Part shown: positions 22,471 through 34,197 of the stretch, one piece after another
Numbering within the stretch: the first letter of the stretch is position 1
How the letters are laid out: every line of letters starts with the position of its first letter
Source: Datura wrightii
Lineage: Eukaryota > Streptophyta > Magnoliopsida > Solanales > Solanaceae
Assembly: GCA_035772735.1 (NCBI GenBank)
Contig: JASDFA010000007.1
Span: 36,672,501-36,736,500, forward strand
Direction of reading: 5' to 3'
DNA length: 64,000 nt
Translations under genes and position numbers: made by a program
The notes under the pieces: generated by a model
Databases searched by the model: none
What the model was told of the DNA's origin: nothing
What the model saw: the letters and a program-made list of their open reading frames with translations, nothing else

Positions 22471-22716
22471 GGTATCATTTTTGTCCTAAAACTTCCATTC
22501 AGTTTTTCATGTTCTGTTCACGCGTATAACTTTGTTTTATGATATGATGTATGCAAGTGATGTATGAACTCAGACCAGCTATGTGGTTCTTTTCGAGGGT
22601 AGTCGTTCCTTCAGTTTTCGGACTGAATAATTATCATATATATATAGTGATTGTATGTTTCTATTTGCTGCTTATTTCCCAACATTCGAGGACGAATGCT
22701 TCCAAGGGGGATATAT
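22471..22716 (+). other. B 3' untranslated region and polypurine tract
   Basis: Non-coding stretch ending in ATTCGAGGACGAATG and the tract AAGGGGGATATA just before the 3' LTR. The tract primes plus-strand DNA synthesis. The same layout precedes the 3' LTRs of C and, reversed, D. Confidence 0.85.
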
Positions 22717-24920
22717 TGTAACATCCCGTAAGGGCCAACGAATAGACCCGGGAGTTGAAGTCGAAAACTGCAGAAGACCTGGAATTTGCACTAGTACGAC
22801 TCGAGGTACGAGTCATGGTGAGGACCTACGACTCGTGACTCGAGTCGTGAGGAAACCAGGAGCCTGAGGTTGTGTCACGGGTAGTCCTACGAACCATGGT
22901 GATAAGGAACAACTCATGGTTAGGAGTCATGGTTAATATCTCAGTGGTGCCAGAGTGAGTCGTCATGGGTCATGGTACAACTCATAGGATGAAGCAACGA
23001 GTCATGGTGAGGAGTTGTGGTTATGGCGTATTAATTTGGCTGGATGGTACCATGGTTGATAGTGCGACTCGTTTGATGGTGGTACGAGTTGTGGTATACC
23101 AGTCGTGGACAAATTTAGAAAGTTAGGAGAAAGGGTGACGTGACCACGAGAGGTAGGCACGAGTCGTGACTTGATGGTACGACTCGTGGCACGACTCATG
23201 GTCAGGGCCAGAATTTCTTTTCAGGGAAATTTCAGTAAGGGCAATTGTGACTTTTTTTTTACGCTTTTCGACCCTAAACCATGTTGTTTTGAGGTCGGAA
23301 TAGAGTCTTTAATGGATGAAAACTCGTATAAAGTTTATTTTAGCAATTACAAGTGTTAGAGAAGGGAGTAGGAAGTGTTTCGAGCAAATTTCTTAAAGAT
23401 TCTTCAAGCATTCAATTAGGGTTCTTCAAGGGAGTAGGAAATCATGAAATTTCCAAGTATGTGGGGTTTTCAATGGGTAGATTATACCCTACCCATGACC
23501 ATTGCTTGCCATTTCCTACGATTAAATTACAAAATTCTTGTGGGTCTTAACCCAATTGGATGACTTCTCACAAGTTTACATGAAAGTGTGGTAGTATGTT
23601 TACATTACGAATCTTGAAGCATTTGGGCTGATATTGCTTGTATATTTTATATTTCATGATTTAAAACTCTAAAAGTATGGATGCCAAATTATGAAGAATT
23701 TTTAGTAAAGTTCATGTTCGTGATGATTCCGCAAGCTTAATACGAATTTTTTAATTTATAGCATGTCTTCAAGTTTTGTATTTCTTATGTTGTCATTATT
23801 ATGTTTTGCATAAACTAAGCATTTCAAGCATGATTAAGATTTTGGGCCATGCCCATATGTGGTGTATGATTTATGAACTACATCTTTGGCTGACTCATGG
23901 GCCCAAATTCCATTGCTAGTACTATGAACTTTCAAGCATGGTATGATTTTCATGATTAAACTAGTCGCGCATGTTATGTATGAATTTCTATGAGCACGTT
24001 GCATGTTTTGGGAGTAGTACTTAACACCGAGTAGGTTCGGGACCCAGGTTACGCCCCGAATCTCAGAACTGTGTGCCACCGTAGGATTATGTTTGGGACC
24101 TCCTCAGTGGCTGTCCCCTATGCCTTACGGGGCCTTCATGAGTGATATCACAACTTTCATGGTTTATACCATTGGCAAGGTATGAATGGCCTCCTGACTA
24201 GGTGTACAAGTCGGACTTCATGTGTGCTCATGTGGAGTATATCAGTTATATAAATCTCCTATTGTTCCTCATGGTTTTGAAATATGCATGATTATGTTCT
24301 TTTGGCTCAAGTTATGATTATGAAATGTTTTTCCCGCATGTTATGACTTTGATGGGTTTATGAATACATTTTTTTTTGAAATATTGAGCCTTACGATATA
24401 CTATATCGATTTCAGTCCTATAATCATGATGTCCCCACTCCTTTAAATTTTATGTTTTTAAGAATTTCTTTGCATACCTTACATACTCAGTACTATCCAA
24501 TACTGACCCACATATTTTTAAGGATCCGGTTCACAGGTTCAGCATCATCCCTAGCTTGCGCTCAGTTTCGCTAAGTCTTCAGTGGTGAGTCCTCATGATT
24601 CGAGGGTTTCATGTTCAGACGTGTTTAATTTTCTTTTGTTTTCAAAATGTTTGGGTTAGTTGGGGTCTTGTCCCTTCAACCTGTCTTTTATGATTAGAGG
24701 CTTTCAGACTTATGTGTAGTATTTTTTCATTGATGAATGTATTTCGGTTTGTCATTCCTTACAATTCATGATACGATTTCCAGTTAGTTTGTGATTGATA
24801 AGTTAATTTTTCTGCCTTTATGAATGAATTAGTATTATGCTCACGCCATGGGTTAACTTGGGGTCTCTCGAGGCACCTTATCCCGTGTCTACAATCCGGG
24901 TGTACTCTTAGGTCGTAACA
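22717..24920 (+). repeat. B 3' LTR
   Basis: TGTAACATCCCG start and AGGTCGTAACA end, followed by the ATGAA target repeat. 2204 bp against 2186 for the 5' LTR. Motif array at 22795-23205. Confidence 0.92.
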
Positions 24921-25800
24921 ATGAATTTATTGAGGAGGTGCAAATGATCACTAAAATTATGGGGGTGATGGGAGAGGAAAGTGCTGACTTGGCCTCCTAT
25001 CAGCTAAAGGGGGTTGCTATGGTTTCATTAGTGGAAGGATAGCAGGGGAGTTGGTGCAATCCCTGTGAGTTTGGATAAGTTTGTGACTTCTTTCTTGGAC
25101 AAGTTCTTCCCTAGAGAGTTGAGGGAGGAAAAGGTGGCAGAGTTCGTCAACTTGAAGCAAACCCACAGGACCATCCAAGTGTATGCCTTGGAGTTTACCT
25201 GGCTATCTAAGTAAGCACCGTTAATCATTGTGGATCAGAGGGATCATATGAGAATGTTTGTGAATGTAGTAGCAGATTTGTTGGTCAAGGAGTGCAGGAC
25301 CACCATGCTAAATAGTGACTTAGATTTCTCTCAGTTTGTCATATATACCCAGCAGATAGAGGTGAAGCAGATGAAGGAGAAGGAGAGAGAGGCCAGGAGG
25401 GCCAGGACAGGGAGTTATGGGTAGTTCCAGCAGAGGTCCAATAGTGGACATAGCCCTCAGTCCCACCAAAGATCATTAGCCCCATCTCCATCGGCAGTCA
25501 GTGCACCGTCCAGATTGAGAGGAGATTAGAGAGTAGAGCATCAAGCTCTATGGGGTAGAGGACCATATCCGGGGAGCACATTTTTTCAGCTTGTGGAAAC
25601 TATGGAAGGAGGCACCTTGGTGAGTGCATGGTTGGTATGGATTTTTGCTTCGGGTGTGTGAAGCTTGAGCATATGCGCATGGATTGTCCGTTGGCTAAGC
25701 AGGGCGACAGTAGAAGTTGTGCCCCAACAACTCGCCCACCTCAGCAGGTTACCTCATCTAGTGCAGGTGGCGACTAGCACCAGAACAGATTCTATGCACT
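24921..25800 (+). pseudogene. C gag, 3' part with zinc knuckle
   Basis: Gag resumes after B: FIEEVQMITKIMGVMGEESADLASYQLK (24925-25010), then frames shift repeatedly through FFPRELRE-like and AEFVNLKQTHRT-like stretches. The knuckle reads CFGCVKLEHMRMDC (about 25645-25690), with all four zinc ligands kept. Between them lies a Gln/Ser-rich linker. Several stops and indels make it non-coding. It is more damaged than B's gag, consistent with greater age. Confidence 0.85.
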
Positions 25801-26110
25801 ATCTTCTTGTTAGGAGCAGGAGGCCTCTCCCGATGTGGTCACTGGTATGTTATGAGTATTCCATCTTAATGTGTATGCATTGTTAGATTTAGGGATACCT
25901 TATCTTTTATGACTCCTTATGTTGCTGTTAGTTTCAAAGTTAGTCCTGAAATCCTATCAGAATCCTATTCCAGTTAGTGAGTCAGTTATAGCTCGACAGG
26001 TATATAGAAATTGTCCTGTTACAGTCCTTTAGAAAGTCACTTCAACAGACCTAGTAGAGTTACACTTATCAATTTTGATGTTATCTTTGGAATGGATTGG
26101 TTGCATGTAT
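25801..26110 (+). pseudogene. C protease domain
   Basis: Aspartic protease region, starting after SPDVVTG near 25835. The active-site loop begins VYALLDLG (about 25880) and is followed at once by a frameshift. Downstream the frame recovers through SESVIARQVYRNCPVTVL, and the end GMDWLHVCYASVYCRTC is intact near 26090-26145. Non-functional. Confidence 0.8.
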
Positions 26111-27566
26111 GTTATGCCTCAGTCTATTGTAGAACCTGTATGATAGAATTTTGATTTCTGGCTGAGCAAATTCCTGAGTTGAAAGGTAGTTTAGTTTTGC
26201 ATGTAGGTCGCTTTATTTCAAATCTCAAGGCCAGGAAGAAGATCTCTATGGGTTGTGTGTATCACCTAGTTTTGGTTAAGGATACTTCATTCGAGACCCT
26301 GACTCTTTAGTCAGTTCCTATAGTATGCGAATATCTTGAGATGTTTCCTAATGATCGGCTACGGATCCCTCCTAAGCGAGAGAATGACTTTGGTATTGAC
26401 CTTATCCCTGATACGCAGCCTATATCCATCCCTCCTTATAGAATGGCTCCAGCTGAGCTAAAGAAGTTGAAAGAACAACTAAAAGATCTCCAAGATAAGG
26501 GTTTCCTCCGGCTTAGTAAATCCCCATGGGGTGACCCACTTTTCTTTGTTAAAGAAGGATAGTTCCCTTAGAATGTGCATTGATTATCAATAGTCTATCA
26601 AGGTCACAATCAAGAATAAGTATCCCCTCCAAAGGTTGATGACTTGTTTGACTAGCTTCAGGGTGCTAAGTGTTTCTCAAACATAGACCTCAGATCCGAC
26701 TATCATCAACTCAGAGTTAGAGAGAGTGACATCCCGAAGAGTACCTTCAGGACTCATTATGGTCACTACGAGTTCGTAGTGATGTCTTTTGGACTAATGA
26801 ATGCTCCCACAACTTTTATGGATTTAATAAATAGGATATTCAAATAGTATTTGGATATTTTTGTGATTATTTTCATAGATGATATCCTCATATACTCTCG
26901 GAGCAAGGAGGAGTCTGCCGCTCATTTGAGGATTGTGTTACAGACTCTCAAGGATCGTCAGTTGTTTGCTAAATTCATCTAGTGAAAATTTGGGCTGAAC
27001 TCGATAGCATTGTTGGGTCATCTGGTATCTAGCGAAGGTGTATGGTAGATTCTCAAAAGATAGAGGAAGTGAAGAATTGACCTAGACCTATCAGTCCCAT
27101 GGATATTAGGAGCTTATTGCGTTTAGCTGGCTACTAGAGGGGCTTCGTAGAGGGATTTTCACCATTGCAAAAGCATTGACTAAGCTAACCTAGAAGAAGG
27201 TCAAGTTTTAGTGGTTGGATTATTGTGAGAAGAGTTTTCAGGAGTTAAGGACTCGACTCACTTTAGCCCCAGTATTGACCCTATTGGAGGGCACAGATTC
27301 TTTCGTTACATAATATAATGATCTAGGGTTGGTCTTGGTTGTGTATTGATACAACATGGTAAGGTCATTGTGTATGCCTCATAAAAAGAATTACCCAATG
27401 CATGACCTAGAGTTGGCAGTGGTGGTGTTTGCCTTAAAGATTTGAAGGCATTATTTATATAGGGTGCGTGTGAATGTGTTCGTGGACCATAAAAGCCTAC
27501 AGTACGTGTTTACCTAGAAGGACCTGAATTTGAGGCAAAAGAGGTGGCTAGAGCTTCTCAAAGACT
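26111..27566 (+). pseudogene. C reverse transcriptase and RNase H
   Basis: Same order as in B. Linker (DRLRIPPKRENDFGIDL, 26345-26400), fingers (FLRLSKSPWG), palm (NIDLRSDYHQLRVRESD, 26690), catalytic FIDDILIYSRS (26870-26905), then RNase H with HDLELAVVVFALKI (27400) and VDHKSL (27485). In-frame stops and indels occur about every 100-300 bases. RNase H has lost its first catalytic segment to a frameshift near 27310. It retains the Asp of VDHKSL, which B has lost. Confidence 0.85.
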
Positions 27567-28094
27567 TTGACATGTGTTCTTTATCATCTGGGAAAGTCTG
27601 ATATGGTGGCGGATGCTCTTAGTACGCTATCCATGGAGAGTGTGTCTCATGTGGAGGATGGGAAGAAAGAGTTGGTGAAGGATTTCCATAGGCTTGCTCA
27701 TTTAGGGGTTCGCCTTATAGATTTAGCGGATGGAGGTGTGATTGTTCAGAATGGGTCGGAATCTTACTTGGTGATGGAAGTTAAAGCTAGGCAATATGAG
27801 GATCCTATACTGGTGAAGTTAGAGGAAGTTGTCTGGAATCAGAAGGTGGAGGTTTTCTCCCAAGGGGAAGATGGTGTACTCTGTTATCAGAGCCAGTTGT
27901 GTGCGCCAGCTGTTGATGACTTGAGAGAGCGGATGTTGAGCGAAACTCGTGGCTCTCGATATTTTATCCACTCAGGTGCCACCAAGATGTACCATGATCT
28001 ACGAGAAGTCTATTGGTTGAATGGAATGAAGAAGAACATAGAAGAGTTTGTGGCTAAGTGTCTGAATTGTCAGCAGGTGAAGGTCAAGCATCAG
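27567..28094 (+). pseudogene. C integrase, N-terminal part
   Basis: An open frame of about 175 codons carries the region before integrase and its zinc site: SRYFIHSGATKMYHDLREVYW followed by CLNCQQVKVKHQ (27955-28094). It is cut at ATCAG (28090-28094), the target repeat of element D, and the reading continues at 36957 with RPRG. The N-terminal His-Cys pattern matches B's at 21220-21345. Confidence 0.88.
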
Positions 28095-30850
28095 TATCAC
28101 GACCCGAGCTGAGACCCCAGATCGAGACATTGGACCTAGAGCCACGAATAACCCCAAACTAACCCATGGCACATGCATATACCATTAAAGAGCATATCTA
28201 AAGTGGGAATTTAAAATATTTCATGAATAAAGCGGAAGTCTAAATACATATATCATAAGAGCATAAGAAGAATCATCGCTCGACAAAACTAAAATTCAAC
28301 ATAATGTCTGACGACCCTTTAAAGTTTCTGATGAGCTGATGTGACAACACCCTCAACTAGCTCTAAAGTCTGGGACTAAATAACAAAAAAAAAAACTAAA
28401 CTAAATGTCCTTGAAAGATAAGGACTCACCAACACTGGTCAAACTGGATTGATATGGAAGTAGAACTAATGGCATGATTGAGTCTGATCACTTGGACCTA
28501 TATGATGAAACAATACATCATTGAGTATGCGGTCAGTAGTTTGAATGCACTGAGTATTCAAGGTAAGTAAAAATGGACTAATAAAATACATAAGAGTTCA
28601 TAAGAGTAGGACAATTTAAAACATGAAGGTATAGCCATAGCATAAATATGAGGGCTCAAGGTTTTTAAGACTATTAATAAACTAGTCATAATCGTATTCA
28701 TAAGAAGAACCTTTTAAATCATAACTTGAGCCAAAGTATCGAAAACATGACAATGCATAAATCATAAAGGAACAATGGGAGGACTCATGTTAACCGACAC
28801 CATCATGATAGAGCTTACATGATGCCCCAGCTATCTCACTCAAGTGGGCAGAGGTTTCCCAAGATTGCCAAGGCAAGGAACGTAAATGGCGTGATATCAC
28901 CATGAGGGACCACTTAGGGTCAAAAAAGTATATAAACCTACAATAGCATGTAGTTTTGAGACCTCTGAGTTTACTTGAACGTCGGACCTACTCGATGCTA
29001 GACACTACTCCCAAAAACATGCACATAATGTCTCATATAATATCGTGAAATCAAACATAAAGTTCATAGGCTAGTTTAAATCACGATATGCGTGAACATG
29101 GTTGAAATACACGATCTAGGCATGAAAGGAAGGCCCGTGCGTCAACCATTTCATAAAATTGATAATGTAAAAGTCATGCATACTTGAGAAAAATCCTTAT
29201 ACTTGAAATTCGTAAATTCATGAAGAGTCTTTGTAGGAAATCATGTATCATAAATAATAAAACATGAAGTAGGCTTGTGAGAATTGAAATCATAAGAGGA
29301 TCATAGAATTTCATAAAAAGAATTTAGCTCTAAGAGTACATAATCATACTTGTAATATAGGAAACCATAATCTCTTGAAAAACTTGAAGGGACATAAAAC
29401 CCTAATCACAAAATCATTAATTTAATCAAATTAACTATACCCCTAACAGAATCATGGATGAATTTGAAAATGCCCGATATGAACCTTAAGAATTTCGAAA
29501 TTATGGCATAGGGAATGGGTGGTCATAGATTTGATAAGGTACAAGCAATCATAATCATAAGAACACAAATTGAATCTTGAGGGAACTGATTTTATGGAAG
29601 AACATGAAAGAATTCATCCACAATAAGCTTGACACTGAAATTCAAAAATTAAGGCATGAGAGGTGAGAATCATGAATTCAATTTGAAAAAGGCACGAGGG
29701 TGGAAGGATTTTCACCATTTATAACCCTACATACTTGGGTTGATGATCCCTTGACTTGTCTTGAAGAGGCCGAGAAGATTTGAAGAGGTTTGAAGAAGAA
29801 CTCTAGCTCCTTTCTTGAGAGAAAATCAACTATCGTTCTTTTTGAGTGGGTGAGGATTTAGGATAGGTTAATCCCCTTAATCTTACCTTTAGGAATCCCA
29901 AAACGATGTCATTTAGGAGTTAGAAGCATATGAGTTCACTAAAATGCCCCCAAAATATCAAATTAAATCCTGCAACTGGTAATTACTATGACCAATATTA
30001 CGGGTCATGGTTTGATTGTACGAGGTGTACCAAGGTTCATACAATGCCTGGTGCTGCTTCATTATATCACTCATAACATTTTACTCCAAACCCCGATTGA
30101 TGCAAGGTTAGATGCTTTGGAAAGAAGACTCAAAGGGCTTCTATTTGCTATGCTGAATCACCCAAAAATACTTTGCAAAATGGGATTTATGGTTACTTTG
30201 AGGTTGATCCTTTTAAGAGCTGATACAAAAACCCAATCGGTAAGAAGGCTCTCAACTCAACTTTATACTAGAGGTTCCTTATGGCCCAAGTTTGTATCCA
30301 AGGATTTTTCGTACTTAACAATTGGTCTAACACATAGTTTTCATAAAATTCATCAGTTTCAGGCCTATCCACACACTTAGAAGGGTTCCAAACTTATCCT
30401 GAATGTCTGAGGCATTACAATATACCAACTCACGACTGAAACGATGATTTGTACCATCATATTATGACTCGTACCACCAACCTACAACTCGTGGTTTCCT
30501 ACAGTGACTAATGAGCCCCATTCCCCAACTCTCTAAATATTTCAACGGACGCATACCACGACCCATCATTCCCTACTATGAGTCGTACCATGAATCGTAC
30601 AACCAACACTTGGAAAATCATAGGCAAGATAAGACTCTTGACAACTAGTCATACCTATAAACTACAACTCGTAATGGGGACTCATGGTATAGGGAACTAA
30701 AATCTTTTCTCTAAACCATGGGTTTTCCTACGACCCGTGCTACCAACCTACGACTCGTAGATTGAGTTGTACTGAGGAAATTTTCTCCATTTTTCTTCTA
30801 ATCACATTTCAAATCTCAAGTCTAGTCTTAGGGACTTTCGGTATATTACA
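28095..30850 (-). repeat. D 3' LTR (left), 2756 bp
   Basis: Left end TATCACGACCCGAGC (canonical TG decayed to TA), right end GGTATATTACA beside the polypurine tract. Degenerate TACGACTCGTA-type motifs cluster near its right end (about 30420-30760), which is the sense 5' part of the LTR. Confidence 0.88.
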
Positions 30851-30866
30851 ATATTTCCCCCTTGGG
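30851..30866 (-). other. D polypurine tract
   Basis: On the minus strand CCCAAGGGGGAAATAT lies directly before the LTR start TGTAATATACC, preceded by TTCGAGAACGAATG, as in B and C. Confidence 0.85.
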
Positions 30867-31079
30867 AACATTCGTTCTCGAATGTGGATTAAGCATGCTG
30901 AATAATTGGGGAAAGAATTGCAATCCTAAATACTGAATATCTGAAGTCAAAATTGACGGAGTGATTGACTACGGAATGATACACATGACTGAATTGAATC
31001 ATACATACATGCTAGAACATGAAAGGAATTGAGAGATATGAACTTGAAATGAAACTGAATAGAGTTCTAAGGATGAAAT

Positions 31080-32045
31080 ATATACCTCTTGTTTGATCGA
31101 AACTGGAAGAGAATAGGTACGGGTGTCTAGCCATCATATCTACTTTGGCTTCCCATGTAGCTCCCTCAACAAGATGATTCCTCCATAAAACCTTCACAGA
31201 GGTTGCTTCGTTGTTCCTCAACTTACGAACCTAATGATCAAGGATCTCAAATAGTACCTCCTCATAAGTAAGGTTTTCCTTCACCCCAATGTCCTCTATC
31301 TGAACAACTAGAGATAGATCTCCGATGAATTTCTTCAACAAGGACACATGAAACACCGGATGCACCGAAGCTAACTCTGCTGGTAGCTCCAACTTATAGG
31401 CCACCTTGCCAACACATCTCACAAACCTTTATGGCCCAACATACTTGTGAATAAGATTTCCCTTCTTTCCGAACCTCATAAATCCTTTCATGGGGGACAC
31501 CTCAAGCAATACCCAATCGTCAACGGCAAACTCGAGATCCCTCTTCCTAACATCCGCATAAGATTTCTGCTCAGTCCGTGATGTTTTCAGCCTATCTCTA
31601 ATAAGTTGAACTTTATCCACAGCCTCATGAACAAATATGGCCCTAATAACATAGCCTCACCTACCTGAAATCATCAAAAAGATGGTCTACACCTCCGTCC
31701 ATCAAGAGTCTCAAACGGAGCCATCTGAATGCTGGAATAATAACTGTCATTGTAGGCAAACTCGATAAGAGGTAAGTGATCATCCCAATTACCCCTAGAA
31801 AATAATTACACATGCTCTTTATGTATCCTCAAGAGTCTGAATGGTCCGCTCGTCCTGACCATCTGTCTGCGTGTGAAAAGTTGTGCCACACTTTACCGAA
31901 GTACCATGAGCCTTCTGAATCGATCCTCAAAACTGAGAGGTGAACTAAGTACCCCTATCCAAGATAATAGACAAAAGAACTCCTTGCAATCGAACTAACA
32001 CCTGGATGTAAAATCTAGCATAGTCCTTGTGCTGACTAGGTCATT
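31080..32045 (-). pseudogene. D integrase core and chromodomain
   Basis: On the minus strand, from 32045 down: a partial integrase core with LSIILDRGT (about 31985) and the HTQTDGQDERTIQTLEDT segment (about 31870-31815). Then comes the region with GGRRC-type spelling and VQLIRDRLKTSRTEQKSYAD (31615-31550). The SH3-like YVGPYRFVRCVGKVAYKLEL stretch follows, and then a chromodomain with VKVLWRNHLVEGATWEAK (31190-31135). The first catalytic Asp region is not recognisable. Several stops and frameshifts break it. The C-terminal half is better preserved than the core. Confidence 0.82.
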
Positions 32046-33216
32046 TGATCTACAATCACCCGATTAGAATCATGTAGCCGACACATATGAGATGACCCTG
32101 TAATGATACCCTATAGCGTACTTCCCTTTACTTGATGCTCAGTCTCCCCATCCTACACTCCTCCCCATGCTCTTATTTATACTAGAATCTAAGTCCAACG
32201 GCATACTTCAACCAAGTTCAAGCTTAACTCGACCACACCTCCTATAACCAAGAGTTACCCACCAAGAATATTACTTACCCCTTGCCAAGTAAGTCACACA
32301 AGTCAGAGCTCTAATCAAGTCACTAGTCATACCATACTATGGTCTACCTGCACATCACCTCCTCGTTCAAGCCTATCACTTATGATCAGCCCATTGCTCC
32401 ATGTAGCTAACACTATTCCAAAATTCCCCAATCTCCTGGCTTGGATAATAACTGTGCTTCATGAACTTCTACATACCTAGCACCTACGGCATGAATAGTG
32501 AGTTATCCTAAATGTACATGTTGTAACCATCATTTCCATCATGGCGAACATACATGGGGCTTAGAGTAAGGAAATCGTAAGCACGAATCATTCAAGAAGT
32601 CTAAGTTGGGCACATGGCTAAAATAGCATGATCTGATGAGCCTCTAAGGAAAATCTTAAGGACTGAGTTCATAGAGCTAAGCATGCTTAGAGACATAGGT
32701 TTAAATATAGAATGAGTGTCATGACATGAAGTTGAGTTTCACGGAGTAATGGAGTAAGATCGGGATTGCTGACCGAAGCGGTTACCTATCATTCCGGGAA
32801 CCCAAATATAAGCATGAGTAAAGCGTAACATCGACTGATACATAAAGTAGTACATTTGAATGGGAAGGAATTTACACCCCATAGATACTATTTTTGGAAC
32901 TTCCTTACTAGAAATAACTCAAGATTTGACTCAGCCTCTTGACTTAGCATCTCCCGCCTTAGCTTAAAGTCATCATTCAATGGACCTTAGATCACTTCTT
33001 AAGGCTAGGTTGACATCACTAGCTCTTGACTTTACCTTCACCCACCAAAGCTATCACTGAAGGCTTCATGCTTATAACCATTTCTTACCCTCCGTGGGAT
33101 GAATCTCATACTAAAATGCAAGAAGGGACCTCATACCTTAGACTGGGCTCCTGGGCCTTGCAACATGCAACGATCAATATGAAAATATCATGACATATCT
33201 GCAACTACATCTTGAG
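32046..33216. other. D internal segment of unknown origin
   Basis: This occupies the place where protease, RT and RNase H should be, yet I find none of their motifs in any frame on either strand and no long ORF. It has no obvious LTR ends, tandem repeats or tRNA. Either pol decayed after a large deletion or foreign non-coding sequence was captured. Confidence 0.55.
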
Positions 33217-34050
33217 CTAGCTACTACCTACACTAGATAACCCGCCCTGCTGAGATGGGCGAGCCACCGGAGCTGCTGATCTGGTGGTTGGAGCACTGGA
33301 TCTACCCTTGCACTGACTAGCCAATAGGCAATCACAACGCATGTGTCCGGGATTACCACACCTGAAACAACCATCTCTGCCAACACTCTTTCGGGTGTAT
33401 TCTACCACATTTCAAGCATACTGGCCAACTAGATAAGGTTGTTTGAGGGGTGGACGGGGTACATCTATCCACTCTGCTTGGCCGATGGGCAGTCTCTGAG
33501 ATGGTCGGGCTGGCCACACCAAAAGCAATCATATAAACCCATCAAGCATTTCCCTAGGTGGTTATTCCCACCTCTTCTACACACTGGGTATATAATCTCC
33601 CTTACCTTAGATTTGTTCCTTCAAGTCGGAGCCAAAGATCTCTATTGAAGCTGAGGGTGATTTCCACCACCTAACCGTTGCTAGGAAAACTCAAAGTTCC
33701 CCGTCCTGGCCCTCTTGTTTTCGTTTCCTCTCCCCTTGAACCCCCTATTCTCTTTCGAACTAAGAAACCTAGGCGGACTCTTTTCCGTGAAGTCTTGAAC
33801 CTTAGTAGTTGTCGTCTCTCTAGTGGAGTCCGCGGATGTGATGGCCTAGTGATTAAGTTGAGTGGTCATAGCTCGTACCAACACTCTGAATGTAGCCCCA
33901 AGCTCTGCATCCGTAACCTGTCAAAAGGGGGCCCATTGGAGTTGGTAGGGCTGGCTGACCTCCATTGGTTCTTCGGGGAGACATGCTTCTACAAACACAT
34001 ATAACATGAGTTAGGAGAGTAGAGAGTTGAGCTTCATAGCACAAGGTATA
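33217..34050 (-). pseudogene. D shortened gag with two zinc knuckles
   Basis: On the minus strand a Gag start near 33990 (MSPRRTNGGQPALPTP) is soon followed by scrambled sequence; the conserved Gag core is mostly missing. Two CCHC modules follow, about 158 bases apart: a degenerate one at 33487-33527 (CFWCGQPDHLRDC, one residue short between His and Cys) and a complete one at 33328-33370 (CFRCGNPGHMRCDC). Related elements here show only one. After the second knuckle a Ser/Ala/Pro-rich tail ends near 33217. Non-functional. Confidence 0.75.
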
Positions 34051-34181
34051 ATCATTAAATAAGGGAAGTTTCCTAAAACATTTTATAGCCTCTTAGTCAT
34101 AAGTGTGGCACGCTTCACACCCATGGAAATGACTTAACCTAACGCAGCTTTCAGACACCCTAGGACACTTCAAAACCTAAT

Positions 34182-34193
34182 GCTCTGATACCA
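34182..34193 (-). other. D primer-binding site
   Basis: Perfect minus-strand TGGTATCAGAGC, four bases from the LTR start at 34198. Confidence 0.92.
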
Positions 34194-34197
34194 AGTT

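Larger units (their letters stand above)
14003..24920 (+). mobile_element. Element B: chromodomain Ty3/gypsy retrotransposon in C's gag
   Basis: The most complete element here: 5' LTR, primer site, gag, protease, RT, RNase H, integrase, chromodomain, polypurine tract, 3' LTR, all on the plus strand. Target repeat ATGAA at 13998-14002 and 24921-24925. Net length without solo LTR L is about 9.5 kb. About 9 of the first ~105 LTR bases differ, so it is younger than C. All genes carry stops. Confidence 0.92.

Noticed and set aside
29988..30380. Plus-strand open frame of 130 codons in D's left LTR
   Set aside because: LTR sequence antisense to the element; the equivalent region of the right LTR is not open.
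32614..32629. A 16-base match (AAGTTGGGCACATGGC) between D's unknown segment and LTR M near 62183
   Set aside because: Similarity does not extend beyond it, and about one such match is expected by chance in 64 kb.
34182..34193. GCTCTGATACCA, the 3' end of initiator Met tRNA, here and at 3728 and 10847
   Set aside because: No cloverleaf surrounds it; these are primer-binding sites, not tRNA genes.
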